64,000 nt of DNA from Xenophilus sp. L33 (lineage in GTDB: Bacteria > Pseudomonadota > Gammaproteobacteria > Burkholderiales > Burkholderiaceae_C), in assembly GCF_009765735.1 (NCBI RefSeq), contig NZ_LMUW01000119.1, forward strand, positions 22,545 through 86,544, given 5' to 3'. A program made the translations under genes and the position numbers. The notes beneath the pieces are model-generated. The model did no database searches. It was not told the origin of the DNA and saw nothing but the letters and a program-made list of their open reading frames with translations. Below are positions 1-10,515 of this stretch, piece after piece (within the stretch, counting starts at the first letter, position 1; every line of letters begins with the position of its first letter).

Positions 1-1
1 C

Positions 2-1159
2 GACGTGCGCAAGATCCTGGACATCTTCCGCACGCTCGGCAGCGAGGTCCGCATGGACCACGCCAGCGGCACGCTGGAGCTCCACCACCACAAGACCGTC
101 TTCGACGCCGCGCGGCATCGCCTGCCGGAAGAGATGCGCTCGTCGATCATGCTGGTGCCGCCGCTCCTGGCGCGCTTCGGCGTCGCCCGGCTGGAGGACA
201 ACGTCAAGGGCTGCACCCTGGGCGTGCGCGAGATCGATCCGCACGTGGAGGTGTTCCGGCGCTTCGGCGGCCAGGTCGAGCGGGTCGACGGCTCGCTGCT
301 GGTGCGCAGTCCGGGACGGCTCACGCCGACGGACCACTGGCTCGACTACGCCTCGGTCACCACCACCGAGAACTTCGTGCTCTGCGCAGCGGTGGCGCCC
401 GGCCGCTCGGTGCTGACCAATGCCGCGTCCGAGCCGCACGTGCAGGAGTTCTGCCGCTTCATGACGATGATCGGCGTGCGCATCGAAGGCATCGGCACCT
501 CGCGCCTGACGGTGCACGGCGGCCCGGCGCTGAACGGCGGCGAATTCCGCTTCGACGAGGACTTCCACGAGATCACCACCTTCCTCGCGCTCGGCGCGAT
601 CACCGGCGGCGACGTCGCGGTGCGCAACAGCGCACCCGAGAACTTCCCGCTGATCGACCGCACCTTCGACAAGTTCGGCGTGCGCATCACGCATGCCGAC
701 GGCTGGTCGCGGGCCGAGCGCACCGGCCCGCTGAAGGTGCAGACGCCCTTCACCAGCAACGTGCTGACCAAGGTCGAGGCGGCGCCCTGGCCCTACTTCC
801 CGGTCGACCTGCTGCCCATCTTCATCGCACTCGGCGTGCGTTCCGAGGGCAACGCGATGTTCTGGAACAAGGTCTACGACGGCGCGCTCGGCTGGACCGG
901 CGAGCTGTCGAAGTTCGGCGCGCACGTCTTCTCGTCGGACCCGCACCGGCTGATCACCTTCGGCGGCCATGGCCTGACGCCGGCGGTGGTCGAGAGCCCC
1001 TACATCATCCGGGTCGCGATCGCGCTCTTCATGGTCGCGGCCAGCATCGACGGCCGCTCGGAGATCCGCAACGCCACGCCGATCCGCCGCGCGCATCCGC
1101 GCTTCGTCGAGAACCTGCGCAGCCTGGGCGTGCAGGTCGAGTGGACCAGCGAGGAATAG
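2..1159 (+). CDS. UDP-N-acetylglucosamine 1-carboxyvinyltransferase (MurA)-like enolpyruvyl transferase, 5' end missing
   Basis: Fragment of about 385 residues; MurA is about 420, so the first 30-40 residues, including the Lys/Asn start of the fold, lie outside the window. MurA transfers enolpyruvate from PEP to UDP-GlcNAc in the cytoplasm. Family hallmarks remain: RSSIMLVPPLLARFG (visible residues 46-60), an active-site loop with Cys at about residue 70 in KGCTLG (the fosfomycin target position), TTTENFVL, FPVDLLPI with the catalytic-type Asp, and SPYIIRVAIALF with the C-terminal Arg. The text differs from housekeeping MurA (GGCTLG instead of the usual GGCAIG pattern; FPVD instead of PTD), so this is probably a paralogue carried on the secondary replicon. 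It might serve envelope work or a specialised pathway; its substrate cannot be told from sequence. Confidence 0.85.
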   Translation, partial: DVRKILDIFRTLGSEVRMDHASGTLELHHHKTVFDAARHRLPEEMRSSIMLVPPLLARFGVARLEDNVKGCTLGVREIDPHVEVFRRFGGQVERVDGSLLVRSPGRLTPTDHWLDYASVTTTENFVLCAAVAPGRSVLTNAASEPHVQEFCRFMTMIGVRIEGIGTSRLTVHGGPALNGGEFRFDEDFHEITTFLALGAITGGDVAVRNSAPENFPLIDRTFDKFGVRITHADGWSRAERTGPLKVQTPFTSNVLTKVEAAPWPYFPVDLLPIFIALGVRSEGNAMFWNKVYDGALGWTGELSKFGAHVFSSDPHRLITFGGHGLTPAVVESPYIIRVAIALFMVAASIDGRSEIRNATPIRRAHPRFVENLRSLGVQVEWTSEE

Positions 1160-1196
1160 CGGCTTCGGACGTCTTCGGCTTTGTCGGCTTATTCGG

Positions 1197-1541
1197 CTAC
1201 TTGACCAGCGGCGCCGTCTTCGGCGCATCCGGCTCGGTCGGGCCGGTGGAAGCGTCGCTCGACGGCGGCTTCGCGTTGCCGCCGGTGTTGAGCGGGTCGG
1301 CGCCCTTCAGGCCGGTCGACATCGAGCGCTTGTCCACCGGGTGCTGATGGGCCGCGCGGTTGCCCATGCCGTCGTCGATGGCGGGCGAGGCGCTGCTGTC
1401 GGGCGTGGCGCTGCCGGGCGCTGTCGGAGCGCCGGCCGACGAACCGGCGCCCGCGCTGCCCTGCGCCGAGGCGACCGCGGTGCCGAAGGCCAGGACCAGC
1501 GCCACGACAGCGGCACTGGCGGGCGTGGAATATCGTTTCAT
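1197..1541 (-). CDS. Small exported Ala/Ser/Pro-rich hypothetical protein
   Basis: 114 residues. It starts with a clear Sec-type signal peptide: MKRYSTP, a hydrophobic stretch AAVVALVLAFGTAVA, and a likely cleavage after ASA-Q around residue 26. The mature part is low complexity, rich in Ala, Ser, Pro, Gly and Asp (GSAGAGSSAGAPTAPGSATP), with a conserved-looking middle around GNRAAHQHPVDKRSM. No known domain is recognised. A periplasmic location is inferred from the signal peptide alone. The start at 1541 is chosen because it gives the signal peptide; other frames across the same bases give only arginine-rich shadows. It converges with the MurA-like gene, whose stop is 38 bases away. Confidence 0.6.
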   Translation of the reverse strand: MKRYSTPASAAVVALVLAFGTAVASAQGSAGAGSSAGAPTAPGSATPDSSASPAIDDGMGNRAAHQHPVDKRSMSTGLKGADPLNTGGNAKPPSSDASTGPTEPDAPKTAPLVK

Positions 1542-1627
1542 GGACGAAGTGGACCGCATCAGGTGCACCGTGCAAGTCCGCCGTCGGCGCTGCTTCGCGT
1601 CGTCCCGCGCTGACGCACGGCCGGCGC

Positions 1628-2299
1628 CTAGAACAGGCTGGCCCCGATGTTGATCAGCAAGGCCAGCACGGTGGTGTTGAACAGGTAGGCCAGGATGCAA
1701 TGCACCGAGCCGATGCGGCGCAGGTCCTTCGAGACGAAGGAGACGTCGGCGGTCTGGCCCGAGGTGCCGATCACCGCCGAGAAGTAGAAGAAATCGCCGT
1801 AGTCCGGCAGGTCGTCCTCCGGGAACTGCAGGCCGGGCTTGCGGCCGTCGGAGACGTCGGCGTAGTAGTCGTGGGCGTAGTGCATCGCGAACATCACCTG
1901 GATGAAGGCCCACGACGAGAGCACCGTGACGCCGGCCAGTGTGATGTGCGCGATCTTGGCGAAGCCGTGCATGTCCTTGACCACCGCCAGCTCGCCGCCG
2001 ATGGCGGCCAGGCTGGCGATCGCCGAGATCACCACCAGCACCAGGATGACGAACTTGCCGTCGTCCTGCAGCTGGGCCCGGTGCTTCATGCGTTCGCGCG
2101 ACGAGCGGATCATCATCACTGCCGCCAGCACCACGTAGAGGATGGTGCCGGCGTTCCAGGCCAGCAGCCAGCGGGTCACCAGATGGGTCTCGATCTTCGG
2201 GGACAGCACCAGGTCCACGGCGACCGCGGTGAGGAGCGCGATCATCAGGCGCGGGCGCACCGCGAGCTGGAACAGGACCGGAAAGCGTTGGAGATTCAT
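1628..2299 (-). CDS. DUF1345 family membrane protein
   Basis: 223 residues with about five hydrophobic segments (near residues 17-33, 45-63, 84-105, 118-140 and 200-220), so an inner-membrane protein. The central AMHYAHDYYAD and the following FPEDDLPDYGDFFYFSAVIGTSGQTADV match the conserved core of DUF1345 proteins, which typically read HYAHEYY and PDY.DF.YF. Function is unknown for the whole family. It starts about 100 bases from the GNAT gene on the same strand, but no evidence links the two. Confidence 0.85.
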   Translation of the reverse strand: MNLQRFPVLFQLAVRPRLMIALLTAVAVDLVLSPKIETHLVTRWLLAWNAGTILYVVLAAVMMIRSSRERMKHRAQLQDDGKFVILVLVVISAIASLAAIGGELAVVKDMHGFAKIAHITLAGVTVLSSWAFIQVMFAMHYAHDYYADVSDGRKPGLQFPEDDLPDYGDFFYFSAVIGTSGQTADVSFVSKDLRRIGSVHCILAYLFNTTVLALLINIGASLF

Positions 2300-2395
2300 G
2301 CAAGAGCAAAAATGGGAGAGGAAGCGGCACCGAAGCGCCGATGCGATTGTCTTCCCGCAGGCTGACCAGCTTCGGACCTGGTGTGCTGTCCCGCG

Positions 2396-2938
2396 CTAGC
2401 TCGCGGGCGGCTCGTCCAGCCGCATGCTCAGACGCGTGACGTTGGCGCCATCGGCGGCCAGCCGATGGACCCGGAAGCCCAGCTGGCGGGCCAGGCCCAG
2501 CATGCCGCGGTTGTCGTACTGGGTGATGTCGGTCAGTCGCTGGACGCCGTTGCGCCGGGCGATCGCGATCAGCCGCTCCAGCAGCGCCCGGGCGAGGCCG
2601 TGGCGCTGCCAGGCATCGGCGATCACCACCGCGAAGCCGGCGGTGACCAGGCCGTCGTCCGACGGCTCGCGCACGTAGCGCACCACGCCGACCTCCTCGT
2701 CGACGCCGCCTTCGGAGGCGATCGCCACCAGCGCTTCCTCGTCCGCATGGTCGATGTCGGTCCAGCGCCGCAGTTCCTCGCCGTCGGGCTTGCGCGACGA
2801 GAGCAGGCGCGCGTAGCTGCTCCGCGGCGACAGGCCGGCCACGAAGGACGTGTGGATCGCCAGGTCGCCGACGCGGATCGGTCGGACGAGCACCTGGCGG
2901 CCGTGGGCCAGTTCGATGCGATCGGTGTCGCTTTGCAT
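2396..2938 (-). CDS. GNAT family N-acetyltransferase
   Basis: 180 residues, the normal size of a single GNAT domain. The acetyl-CoA binding segment is visible as VVIADAWQRHGLARALLERLIAIARRNGVQRL, corresponding to the Q/R-x-x-G-x-G/A motif A with the family's first Gly replaced by His-Gly-Leu-Ala. The C-terminal half has the usual N-x-x-M-x-x-L-x-x-x-x-GF pattern (DNRGMLGLARQLGFRVHR). These enzymes transfer acetyl from acetyl-CoA to an amine. The N-terminal part (VRPIRVGDLAIHTSFVAGLS..SRYARLL type) resembles the acetyltransferase domain found in Pat-type protein acetylases, but the target is unknown here. It sits 45 bases downstream of the methyltransferase on the same strand, so the two may be co-transcribed. 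Confidence 0.8.
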   Translation of the reverse strand: MQSDTDRIELAHGRQVLVRPIRVGDLAIHTSFVAGLSPRSSYARLLSSRKPDGEELRRWTDIDHADEEALVAIASEGGVDEEVGVVRYVREPSDDGLVTAGFAVVIADAWQRHGLARALLERLIAIARRNGVQRLTDITQYDNRGMLGLARQLGFRVHRLAADGANVTRLSMRLDEPPAS

Positions 2939-2983
2939 GGCTGTCTCCTTCGCCGTCTTCGCGGCCCGCGCGCGCTACACGCC

Positions 2984-3835
2984 CTACATGCGCACGAAGC
3001 GCAGCGTCATCCGGTCCGACTCGCCGATGGCGAGGAAGGCGGCCCGGTCCTTGTCGCCGCCGCGCAGGGTCGGCGGCAGCGACCAGACGCCATTGGGATG
3101 GTCGGTGTCGTCCTTCGGGTTGGCATTGACCTCGCTGCTGCCGTCGAGCTTGAAGCCGGCGGCGCCGGCGCGCTCGACCACGAAGTCCTGCGGCACGTAG
3201 CCGCTCTGGATGATCCGCGCCAGCGAGGTGCCGGGCCGGGCGCGATGCTCCTCGACGCCGAGCACGCCGCCCGGCTTGAGCACCGCGTGGAAGGCCCTGA
3301 GCATGTCGTCCAGGTCGCCGGCCTCGATCCAGTTGTGCAGGTTGCGGAAGGTCAGCACCAGGTCGGCGCCGCCGGCCGGCGCGATGCCGCCGAAGCCGCG
3401 GCCGGCGGCGGGCATGGTGCCGGTCACGACCCGGCCGTAGATCGACGGATCGCGCCGCAGCTTGTCCTTGAAGTGCGCCCGGTTCGATACCGCCTCGGCC
3501 GAATCGCCGCCTTCGACCGCGGCGTAGTAGCGGCCGTGGTCGTGCAGGTAGGGCGCGAGGATCTCGGTGTACCAGCCGCCCCCCGGCGCGATCTCGATGA
3601 CGGTCTGCGTCGGCTTGAGCCCGAAGAAGCGCAGGGTCTCGAAGGGATGGCGGGCGCCGTCGCGGGCACGGTTGGCGGCGCTGCGCTGCGGGCCGTCGAT
3701 CACCGCGCGAAGGGCGGCGCCGTCGGGATCGGAAGCGCTGCGCGCGGGCGCCGCGATGGCGCAAGCGGGCGCCAGCAGTGCGGCAGCGAGCAGGCGTCGG
3801 CGGCCGGGCGCGGCCGGGGTGTGGGTTGCGTTCAT
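2984..3835 (-). CDS. Tat-exported SAM-dependent methyltransferase-like protein
   Basis: 283 residues from the ATG at 3835. The N-terminus has a twin-arginine signal: GRRRLLAAALLAPACAIAAPARS. The SAM-binding Rossmann motif I follows as VIEIAPGGGWYTEILAPYL, then LVLTFRNLHNW and GGVLGVEEHRARPG, a pattern seen in a family of periplasmic class I methyltransferases of proteobacteria. The substrate is unknown. Export by Tat suggests it folds in the cytoplasm, perhaps with bound SAM. An upstream in-frame extension to 3943 exists but would bury the Tat signal and overlap the divergent promoter region, so it was rejected. It is divergent from the DUF1810 gene. Confidence 0.8.
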   Translation of the reverse strand: MNATHTPAAPGRRRLLAAALLAPACAIAAPARSASDPDGAALRAVIDGPQRSAANRARDGARHPFETLRFFGLKPTQTVIEIAPGGGWYTEILAPYLHDHGRYYAAVEGGDSAEAVSNRAHFKDKLRRDPSIYGRVVTGTMPAAGRGFGGIAPAGGADLVLTFRNLHNWIEAGDLDDMLRAFHAVLKPGGVLGVEEHRARPGTSLARIIQSGYVPQDFVVERAGAAGFKLDGSSEVNANPKDDTDHPNGVWSLPPTLRGGDKDRAAFLAIGESDRMTLRFVRM

Positions 3836-3936
3836 GCGGGCAGCATAGCGAGCGCGGCCCGTCCTTGCTGGCGAGACGCCTGGCGGCTCGACGCCGGCTG
3901 CGCTACAACGCCGGATCGCCACGAAGGAGTTTTTCC

Positions 3937-4371
3937 ATGGCATCCACCACCCACGACCTGCAGCGCTTCATCGATGCCCAGGAACCGGTCTACGACGAGG
4001 TCTGCGCCGAGCTGGCGGACGGCCGCAAGACCAGCCACTGGATCTGGTTCATCTTCCCGCAGCTGCGTGCGCTCGGCCGCAGCGGGACGGCCAAGCGCTT
4101 CGGCATCGCGGACCTGGCCGAGGCCGAGGCCTATGCCGCCCATCCGCTGCTGGGCCGGCGCCTGCGCGACTGCGCGCGGATGGTGCTGCAGGTGCAGGGG
4201 CGCAGCGCGCACCAGATCTTCGGCTCGCCCGACGACCTGAAGCTGCGCTCGTGCATGACCCTCTTCGAGCGCGCGGCGCCGCAGGAGCCCGTCTTCGCGC
4301 AGGTGCTCGAGCGCTACTACGGCGCAGAGCGCGACCGACTCACGCTCGATGTCGTGGCGGCGGCCGGCTGA
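3937..4371 (+). CDS. DUF1810 family protein
   Basis: 144 residues. Start at 3937 is supported by an AAGGAG ribosome site at 3924-3929. The DUF1810 signature is complete: LQRFIDAQEPVYDEV, then HWIWFIFPQLRALGRS, AHPLLGRRLRDC and DDLKLRSCMTLF. Members are small, soluble, calpastatin-like proteins of unknown function common in soil bacteria. It is divergent from the methyltransferase gene and convergent with the TetR gene, whose stop codon is 12 bases away. The start with the ribosome site is preferred over an upstream in-frame ATG at 3778 that overlaps the methyltransferase coding region. Confidence 0.85.
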   Translation: MASTTHDLQRFIDAQEPVYDEVCAELADGRKTSHWIWFIFPQLRALGRSGTAKRFGIADLAEAEAYAAHPLLGRRLRDCARMVLQVQGRSAHQIFGSPDDLKLRSCMTLFERAAPQEPVFAQVLERYYGAERDRLTLDVVAAAG

Positions 4372-4383
4372 AGCCGTCGTGCG

Positions 4384-4968
4384 TCAGGCAGCGCCCGGCT
4401 GCAGGATCTGCAAGGCCATCATCCGTGCCATGGCGTCGGGCGCCGGCGCCGGCACCGGCAGGCCGTCGAAGGCGCCGTCGATCAGCAGGTTGGCCAGGCC
4501 GTGCGCCAGGCTCCAGCCGGTGAGCGCCAGCGCCGCGCCGCGCTCGGGCGCGTAGGCGGTGGCGGTTCGCACCAGCACCTCGAAGGATTCGTCGGCGCTG
4601 CGCTGCAGTTCCGGGAATTCGGGCTTGCGCACCAGCAGCGGACTGAACATCAGCCTGAAGCGCGCCGGCCGCGCCCGCGCGAAGTCGACATAGGTCTCGC
4701 AGATGGCGACCAGCGCATCTTGTGCCGTGTCGGCGCGCGAGGCGCCTTCCATCGCCGCGCCGAGGTCGGCGAAGGCACGCGCCGCGATCGCCACCAGCAG
4801 CTCCGACAGGCTGGCGAAGTGGTGGTAGGGCGCGGCATGCGAGACACCGGCGGCCTTGGCGACATCGCGCAGGCTGAGCGGCCGGGCCGGCGCGGCGTCG
4901 AGCAGCGCCTCGGCGGCATCGAGCAGCGCTGCGCGGAGGTCGCCGTGGTGGTAAGGGCGTGGGGGCAT
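4384..4968 (-). CDS. TetR/AcrR family transcriptional regulator
   Basis: 194 residues from the ATG at 4968. The N-terminal helix-turn-helix is typical of TetR: HHGDLRAALLDAAEALLD, then LSLRDVAKAAGVSHAAPYHHFASLSELLVAI (about residues 32-62). The C-terminal part (FRLMFSPLL, ALALTGWSLAHGLANLLIDG) matches the WHG-type ligand-binding domain. A start at 5007 is in frame but would overlap the inverted repeat at 4978-5035, so 4968 is preferred. It is divergent from the NTF2-like gene, with an 18-bp inverted repeat in the gap, so it most likely represses itself and that neighbour. The inducer is unknown. Confidence 0.85.
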   Translation of the reverse strand: MPPRPYHHGDLRAALLDAAEALLDAAPARPLSLRDVAKAAGVSHAAPYHHFASLSELLVAIAARAFADLGAAMEGASRADTAQDALVAICETYVDFARARPARFRLMFSPLLVRKPEFPELQRSADESFEVLVRTATAYAPERGAALALTGWSLAHGLANLLIDGAFDGLPVPAPAPDAMARMMALQILQPGAA

Positions 4969-4977
4969 GCCTTCGAT

Positions 4978-5035
4978 CTTGACATGAGAAGGATCCGGGC
5001 CCACCATCGGCGGCTTTGATCTTTCTCATGTAAAG
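4978..5035. promoter_or_regulatory. Inverted repeat operator between divergent tetR and NTF2-like genes
   Basis: Two 18-bp arms face each other: CTTGACATGAGAAGGATC at 4978-4995 and GATCTTTCTCATGTAAAG at 5018-5035. The second is the reverse complement of the first at 16 of 18 positions. Each arm contains a -35-like hexamer (TTGACA reading right, TTTACA reading left). The layout fits two outward or overlapping promoters controlled by the adjacent TetR protein. Binding itself is inferred. Confidence 0.6.
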
Positions 5036-5056
5036 ATTTCTTCCGGGAGGGCCGCC

Positions 5057-5512
5057 ATGTATCAATTCGTCGTGCGCCGCAAGCTGCGCCGCGCCTTCGC
5101 CGACATCAACGCCGGCGCCTACGAGCGGATCCTGCCGCAGTTCGCGCCGCGCCATCGCCACGTGATGTACGGCGAGCATCCGCTGGCGGGCGAACGCCAC
5201 GGCCTCGCGGCGACCACGCAGTGGTACGGGCGGCTCGCGCGCCTCTTGCCCGGCTTGCAGTTCGAGGTTGGCGCGATCGCGGTCAGCGGCTGGCCCTGGC
5301 GCACCGTCGCCACGGTCGCCTGGAAGGACCGCTTCGCCCTCCCAGACGGCAGCCAGGGATCGAACCAGGGCGTGCACGAATTCGAATTGCGCTGGGGCCG
5401 GGTGCACGTGATGCAGGTGCACTGCGACACCGCGCGGCTGGCGGGCTACTGCCGGCAACTGGCCGCAGGCGGCCTGCCCGAGGCCGCGGCGCCGCCGATC
5501 ACGGACGCCTGA
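5057..5512 (+). CDS. NTF2-like / SnoaL-like small protein
   Basis: 151 residues. The layout is that of a cone-shaped NTF2-like domain: helical start (RKLRRAFADINAGAYERILPQFAPRHRHVMYGEH), a central GLAATTQWYGRLARLLPGLQFEVGAIAVSGWPWRTVATVAWKD, and a closing strand pair (VHEFELRWGRVHVMQVHCDT). Such domains form isomerases, hydrolases or ligand-binding proteins; no catalytic residues can be assigned. It is divergent from the TetR gene and shares the inverted-repeat region with it, so TetR-controlled expression is likely. A ribosome site GGGAGGG lies at about 5046. Confidence 0.65.
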   Translation: MYQFVVRRKLRRAFADINAGAYERILPQFAPRHRHVMYGEHPLAGERHGLAATTQWYGRLARLLPGLQFEVGAIAVSGWPWRTVATVAWKDRFALPDGSQGSNQGVHEFELRWGRVHVMQVHCDTARLAGYCRQLAAGGLPEAAAPPITDA

Positions 5513-5630
5513 GAGCGGCGGAGGAAGGCGCCCGGGTAGGAAGCCGCTCTTCGCGAGGAGGGGTTTCGTCCGACGCGGGCCGCCGGCGCGGCTGCCCAGC
5601 ATTCGCATCTGTCACACATCAGGAGCAGCC

Positions 5631-6665
5631 ATGTCCGCAGACGGCAAACCCAACCCGGTGATCGACGCGCTCTCGAACGCGGTGGCCCACCTGCGCGCCG
5701 ACGACGACCAGCTCGCGCTGGCCGAAGCCTTCGAATCGCTCGGCCCGAAGGCGATCGAGAAGCTCGACGTCGGCGAGGCGCGGGCGCAGCCGACGAACGC
5801 CGATGCGGTCAGCGCGCTGCTGCGCCAGCAGGGCAAGTCCGACCGGCCGGAAGACCTGGTCCCGGAGGTGAAGGCGTCCACGCTGACGGTCGACGGCGCG
5901 ACCGGGCCGCTCGGCGCCACGGTCTACACGCCGCTGGCGGCGGCGGGCAGCGGCCCGTTCCCGGTGGTCCTCTACTTCCATGGCGGCGGCTGGGTGATCG
6001 CCGACCGGCAGGTCTACGACGGCGGCGCCCGCGGCCTGGCGCATGCGGCCGGCGCGATCGTGCTGTCGGTCGACTACCGCCAGGCGCCGGAACACCGTTT
6101 CCCGGCGGCCTGGGACGACGCGCTCGCGGCCTACCGCTGGCTCACGGCGAACGCGGCAACGATCGGCGGCGACCCGTCCCGTCTGGCGTTGGCGGGCGAA
6201 AGCGCCGGCGGCAACCTCGCGGTCGCCACAGCTGTCGCGGCGCGCGATGCCGGGCTGCCGGCGCCGAGGCACGTGCTGTCGGTCTACCCGGTGGCGCAGA
6301 CCAGCCTGAACACCGAGTCGTACATCGAGAACGCGATCGCCAAGCCGTTGAACCGGGCGATGGTGCAATGGTTCGTGGATCACCTGGTGAATGGTCCGGC
6401 CGACCTGAAGGACACCCGGCTGCAGCTGATCGACGCCGACCTCGCCGGCCTGCCGCCGGTGAGCATCGTCAACGCGCGCCTCGACCCGCTGCGCAGCGAC
6501 GGCTCCAAGCTGGAAGACGCGCTGCGCAGCGCCGGCGTGCCGGTCCTGCGGCGCGAATACGAAGGCGTGGCGCACGAATTCTTCGGCGCCGCCGCGGTGC
6601 TGGAAAAGGCGCGCGAGGCGCAGGCCTTCGCGGGCGAGCGGCTGCGCGAGGCCTTCGGGGCCTAG
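5631..6665 (+). CDS. Alpha/beta hydrolase, hormone-sensitive-lipase (HSL) type esterase
   Basis: 344 residues, the usual length of bacterial HSL-family esterases. The oxyanion-hole motif HGGGW is at residues 117-121, the nucleophile elbow GESAGG at 189-194 (Ser191), the acid in ARLDPLRSDG (Asp285) and the catalytic His in GVAHEFFG (His315). The conserved VDYRQAPEHRFPAAWDD segment is present. These cytoplasmic enzymes hydrolyse short-chain esters. Residues 1-80 form a helical N-terminal cap with no signal peptide. It is followed after 4 bases by the uvrA-like gene, but a functional link is not evident. Confidence 0.9.
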   Translation: MSADGKPNPVIDALSNAVAHLRADDDQLALAEAFESLGPKAIEKLDVGEARAQPTNADAVSALLRQQGKSDRPEDLVPEVKASTLTVDGATGPLGATVYTPLAAAGSGPFPVVLYFHGGGWVIADRQVYDGGARGLAHAAGAIVLSVDYRQAPEHRFPAAWDDALAAYRWLTANAATIGGDPSRLALAGESAGGNLAVATAVAARDAGLPAPRHVLSVYPVAQTSLNTESYIENAIAKPLNRAMVQWFVDHLVNGPADLKDTRLQLIDADLAGLPPVSIVNARLDPLRSDGSKLEDALRSAGVPVLRREYEGVAHEFFGAAAVLEKAREAQAFAGERLREAFGA

Positions 6666-6669
6666 ACGC

Positions 6670-9320
<2,651 letters not shown>

Positions 9321-9324
<4 letters not shown>

Positions 9325-9584
9325 ACGCCCTGCCCGCGCGCGTCGCCGCCGTGCTCGCGCACCCAGCGCACCGCCTGCTCCTCGCAATGCCGCAGCGCCT
9401 CGGCTTCCGAGCCGTAGGCCTCGGTGTCCTGCGGCAGCATCTCGATGCCGCCGTCGGCGGGCGTCAGCACCCGCGAGACCACCGGCCGGAAGGTGCCGTT
9501 GAGGTCGGCCTCGGCGCTGAGGAAGAAGGCCATGCCGCCATAGGCGAAGGCGTGGGGAAGCTTGGCTGGTTTCGGTTGGTTCAT
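9321..9584 (-). CDS. Small conserved hypothetical protein
   Basis: 87 residues from the ATG at 9584 (MNQPKPAKLPHAFAYGG). It contains AFFLSAEADLNGTFRPVVSRVLTPADGGIEMLPQDTEAYGSEAEALRHCEEQAVRWVREHG: a beta-rich first half and an amphipathic helix at the end with one Cys. No signal peptide or membrane segment. The C-terminal pattern, YGSEAEALRHCEEQAVRWV, resembles small proteobacterial proteins of unknown role. The gene converges on the uvrA paralogue, and both stop codons share the four bases CTAG at 9321-9324. A longer in-frame start at 9623 lacks support. Confidence 0.6.
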
Positions 9585-9739
9585 GAGCGGGCCCGGTGGT
9601 CGACGAACCGGATTCTCCCGCAATGCGCGCCGGCGGTGGGTCCGCCTACATCCGGCGTCCAGACGTTCTGACCCGGTGCACGCGGCGCGACTCCTACGGT
9701 TGGCCGCAACACTTCCAACCTCACCGGCCGCCGACCCCC

Positions 9740-10459
9740 ATGATTGCCATCCTGATCCCCGCGCACAACGAAGAACAATCGATCAGCGAGGCGATCCGGG
9801 CGGCGCGACGTGCGGCGGCGGACCCGCTGCTCGGCGGCGAGGCCGTCGAGCTGATCGTGGTGCTCGACGGCTGCACCGACGCCACCGGCGTGCGGGCCGC
9901 CGAGGCCGGCGCCCGCACCGTGAGCATCGGCGCCCGCAACGTCGGCGTGGCCCGCGCGGTCGGTGCCGAGGCCGGCCTGGCGCTCGGCGCTCGCTGGCTG
10001 GCTTTCACCGATGCCGACACGCGCGTCTCGCCGACCTGGCTGGCCGACCAGCTGGCGCTCGACGCCGATGCGGTCTGCGGCTGCGTCGCGGTCGACGACT
10101 GGTCGCCGCACGGCGAACATGCCAGGCTGATCGACCTGCACTTTCGAGAGACCTACACCGACCAGGACGGGCACCGTCACGTCCATGGCGCCAACCTCGG
10201 CGTCGCGGCCGCCGCCTATCGCCGCGCCGGCGGCTTTCGCCACCTGGCCTGCAGCGAGGACGTCGACCTGGTGCGCTCCCTCGAGGCGACCGGCGCCCGC
10301 ATCGCCTGGAGCAACCGTCCGCGCGTGGTGACCAGCGCGCGCCGCAACGCCCGCGCCAAGGGCGGCTTCGCCGATGCCCTGCTGGAGGCCATCGCGGCCA
10401 GGCTGGCGGCGGCGCCGGCCGCCTTGCAGGCGGTGACCGCGGTCGCCGCTCCGGCTTGA
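9740..10459 (+). CDS. Family 2 glycosyltransferase
   Basis: 239 residues with a GT-A fold. The start IAILIPAHNEEQSISEAI is the nucleotide-sugar binding strand and loop, ELIVVLDGCTDAT is the second, and AFTDADTRVSPTWL carries the DxD metal motif. ANLGVAAAAYRRAGGF and CSEDVDLVRSLE give the acceptor-side ED motif. No membrane segments, so it is soluble. The donor and acceptor are unknown. It lies 56 bases before katE on the same strand; the pairing may be incidental. Only a weak ribosome site precedes the ATG at 9740. Confidence 0.85.
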   Translation: MIAILIPAHNEEQSISEAIRAARRAAADPLLGGEAVELIVVLDGCTDATGVRAAEAGARTVSIGARNVGVARAVGAEAGLALGARWLAFTDADTRVSPTWLADQLALDADAVCGCVAVDDWSPHGEHARLIDLHFRETYTDQDGHRHVHGANLGVAAAAYRRAGGFRHLACSEDVDLVRSLEATGARIAWSNRPRVVTSARRNARAKGGFADALLEAIAARLAAAPAALQAVTAVAAPA

Positions 10460-10515
10460 AGCTCATCCATCCACCGACATCCACCGACCCCACCACGCCA
10501 TCACCGAGACGCCAC

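Noticed and set aside
1197..3764. Very long open frame (over 850 codons) on the minus strand across the DUF1345, GNAT and methyltransferase genes
   Set aside because: Its protein is an Arg/Pro/Gly-rich shadow of real genes in other frames; only its last 114 codons (1197-1541) have signal-peptide character.
9562..10458. Open frame continuous with katE that would add over 300 residues before the catalase
   Set aside because: It runs through the glycosyltransferase gene in another frame and has arginine-rich shadow composition; katE starts at 10516.
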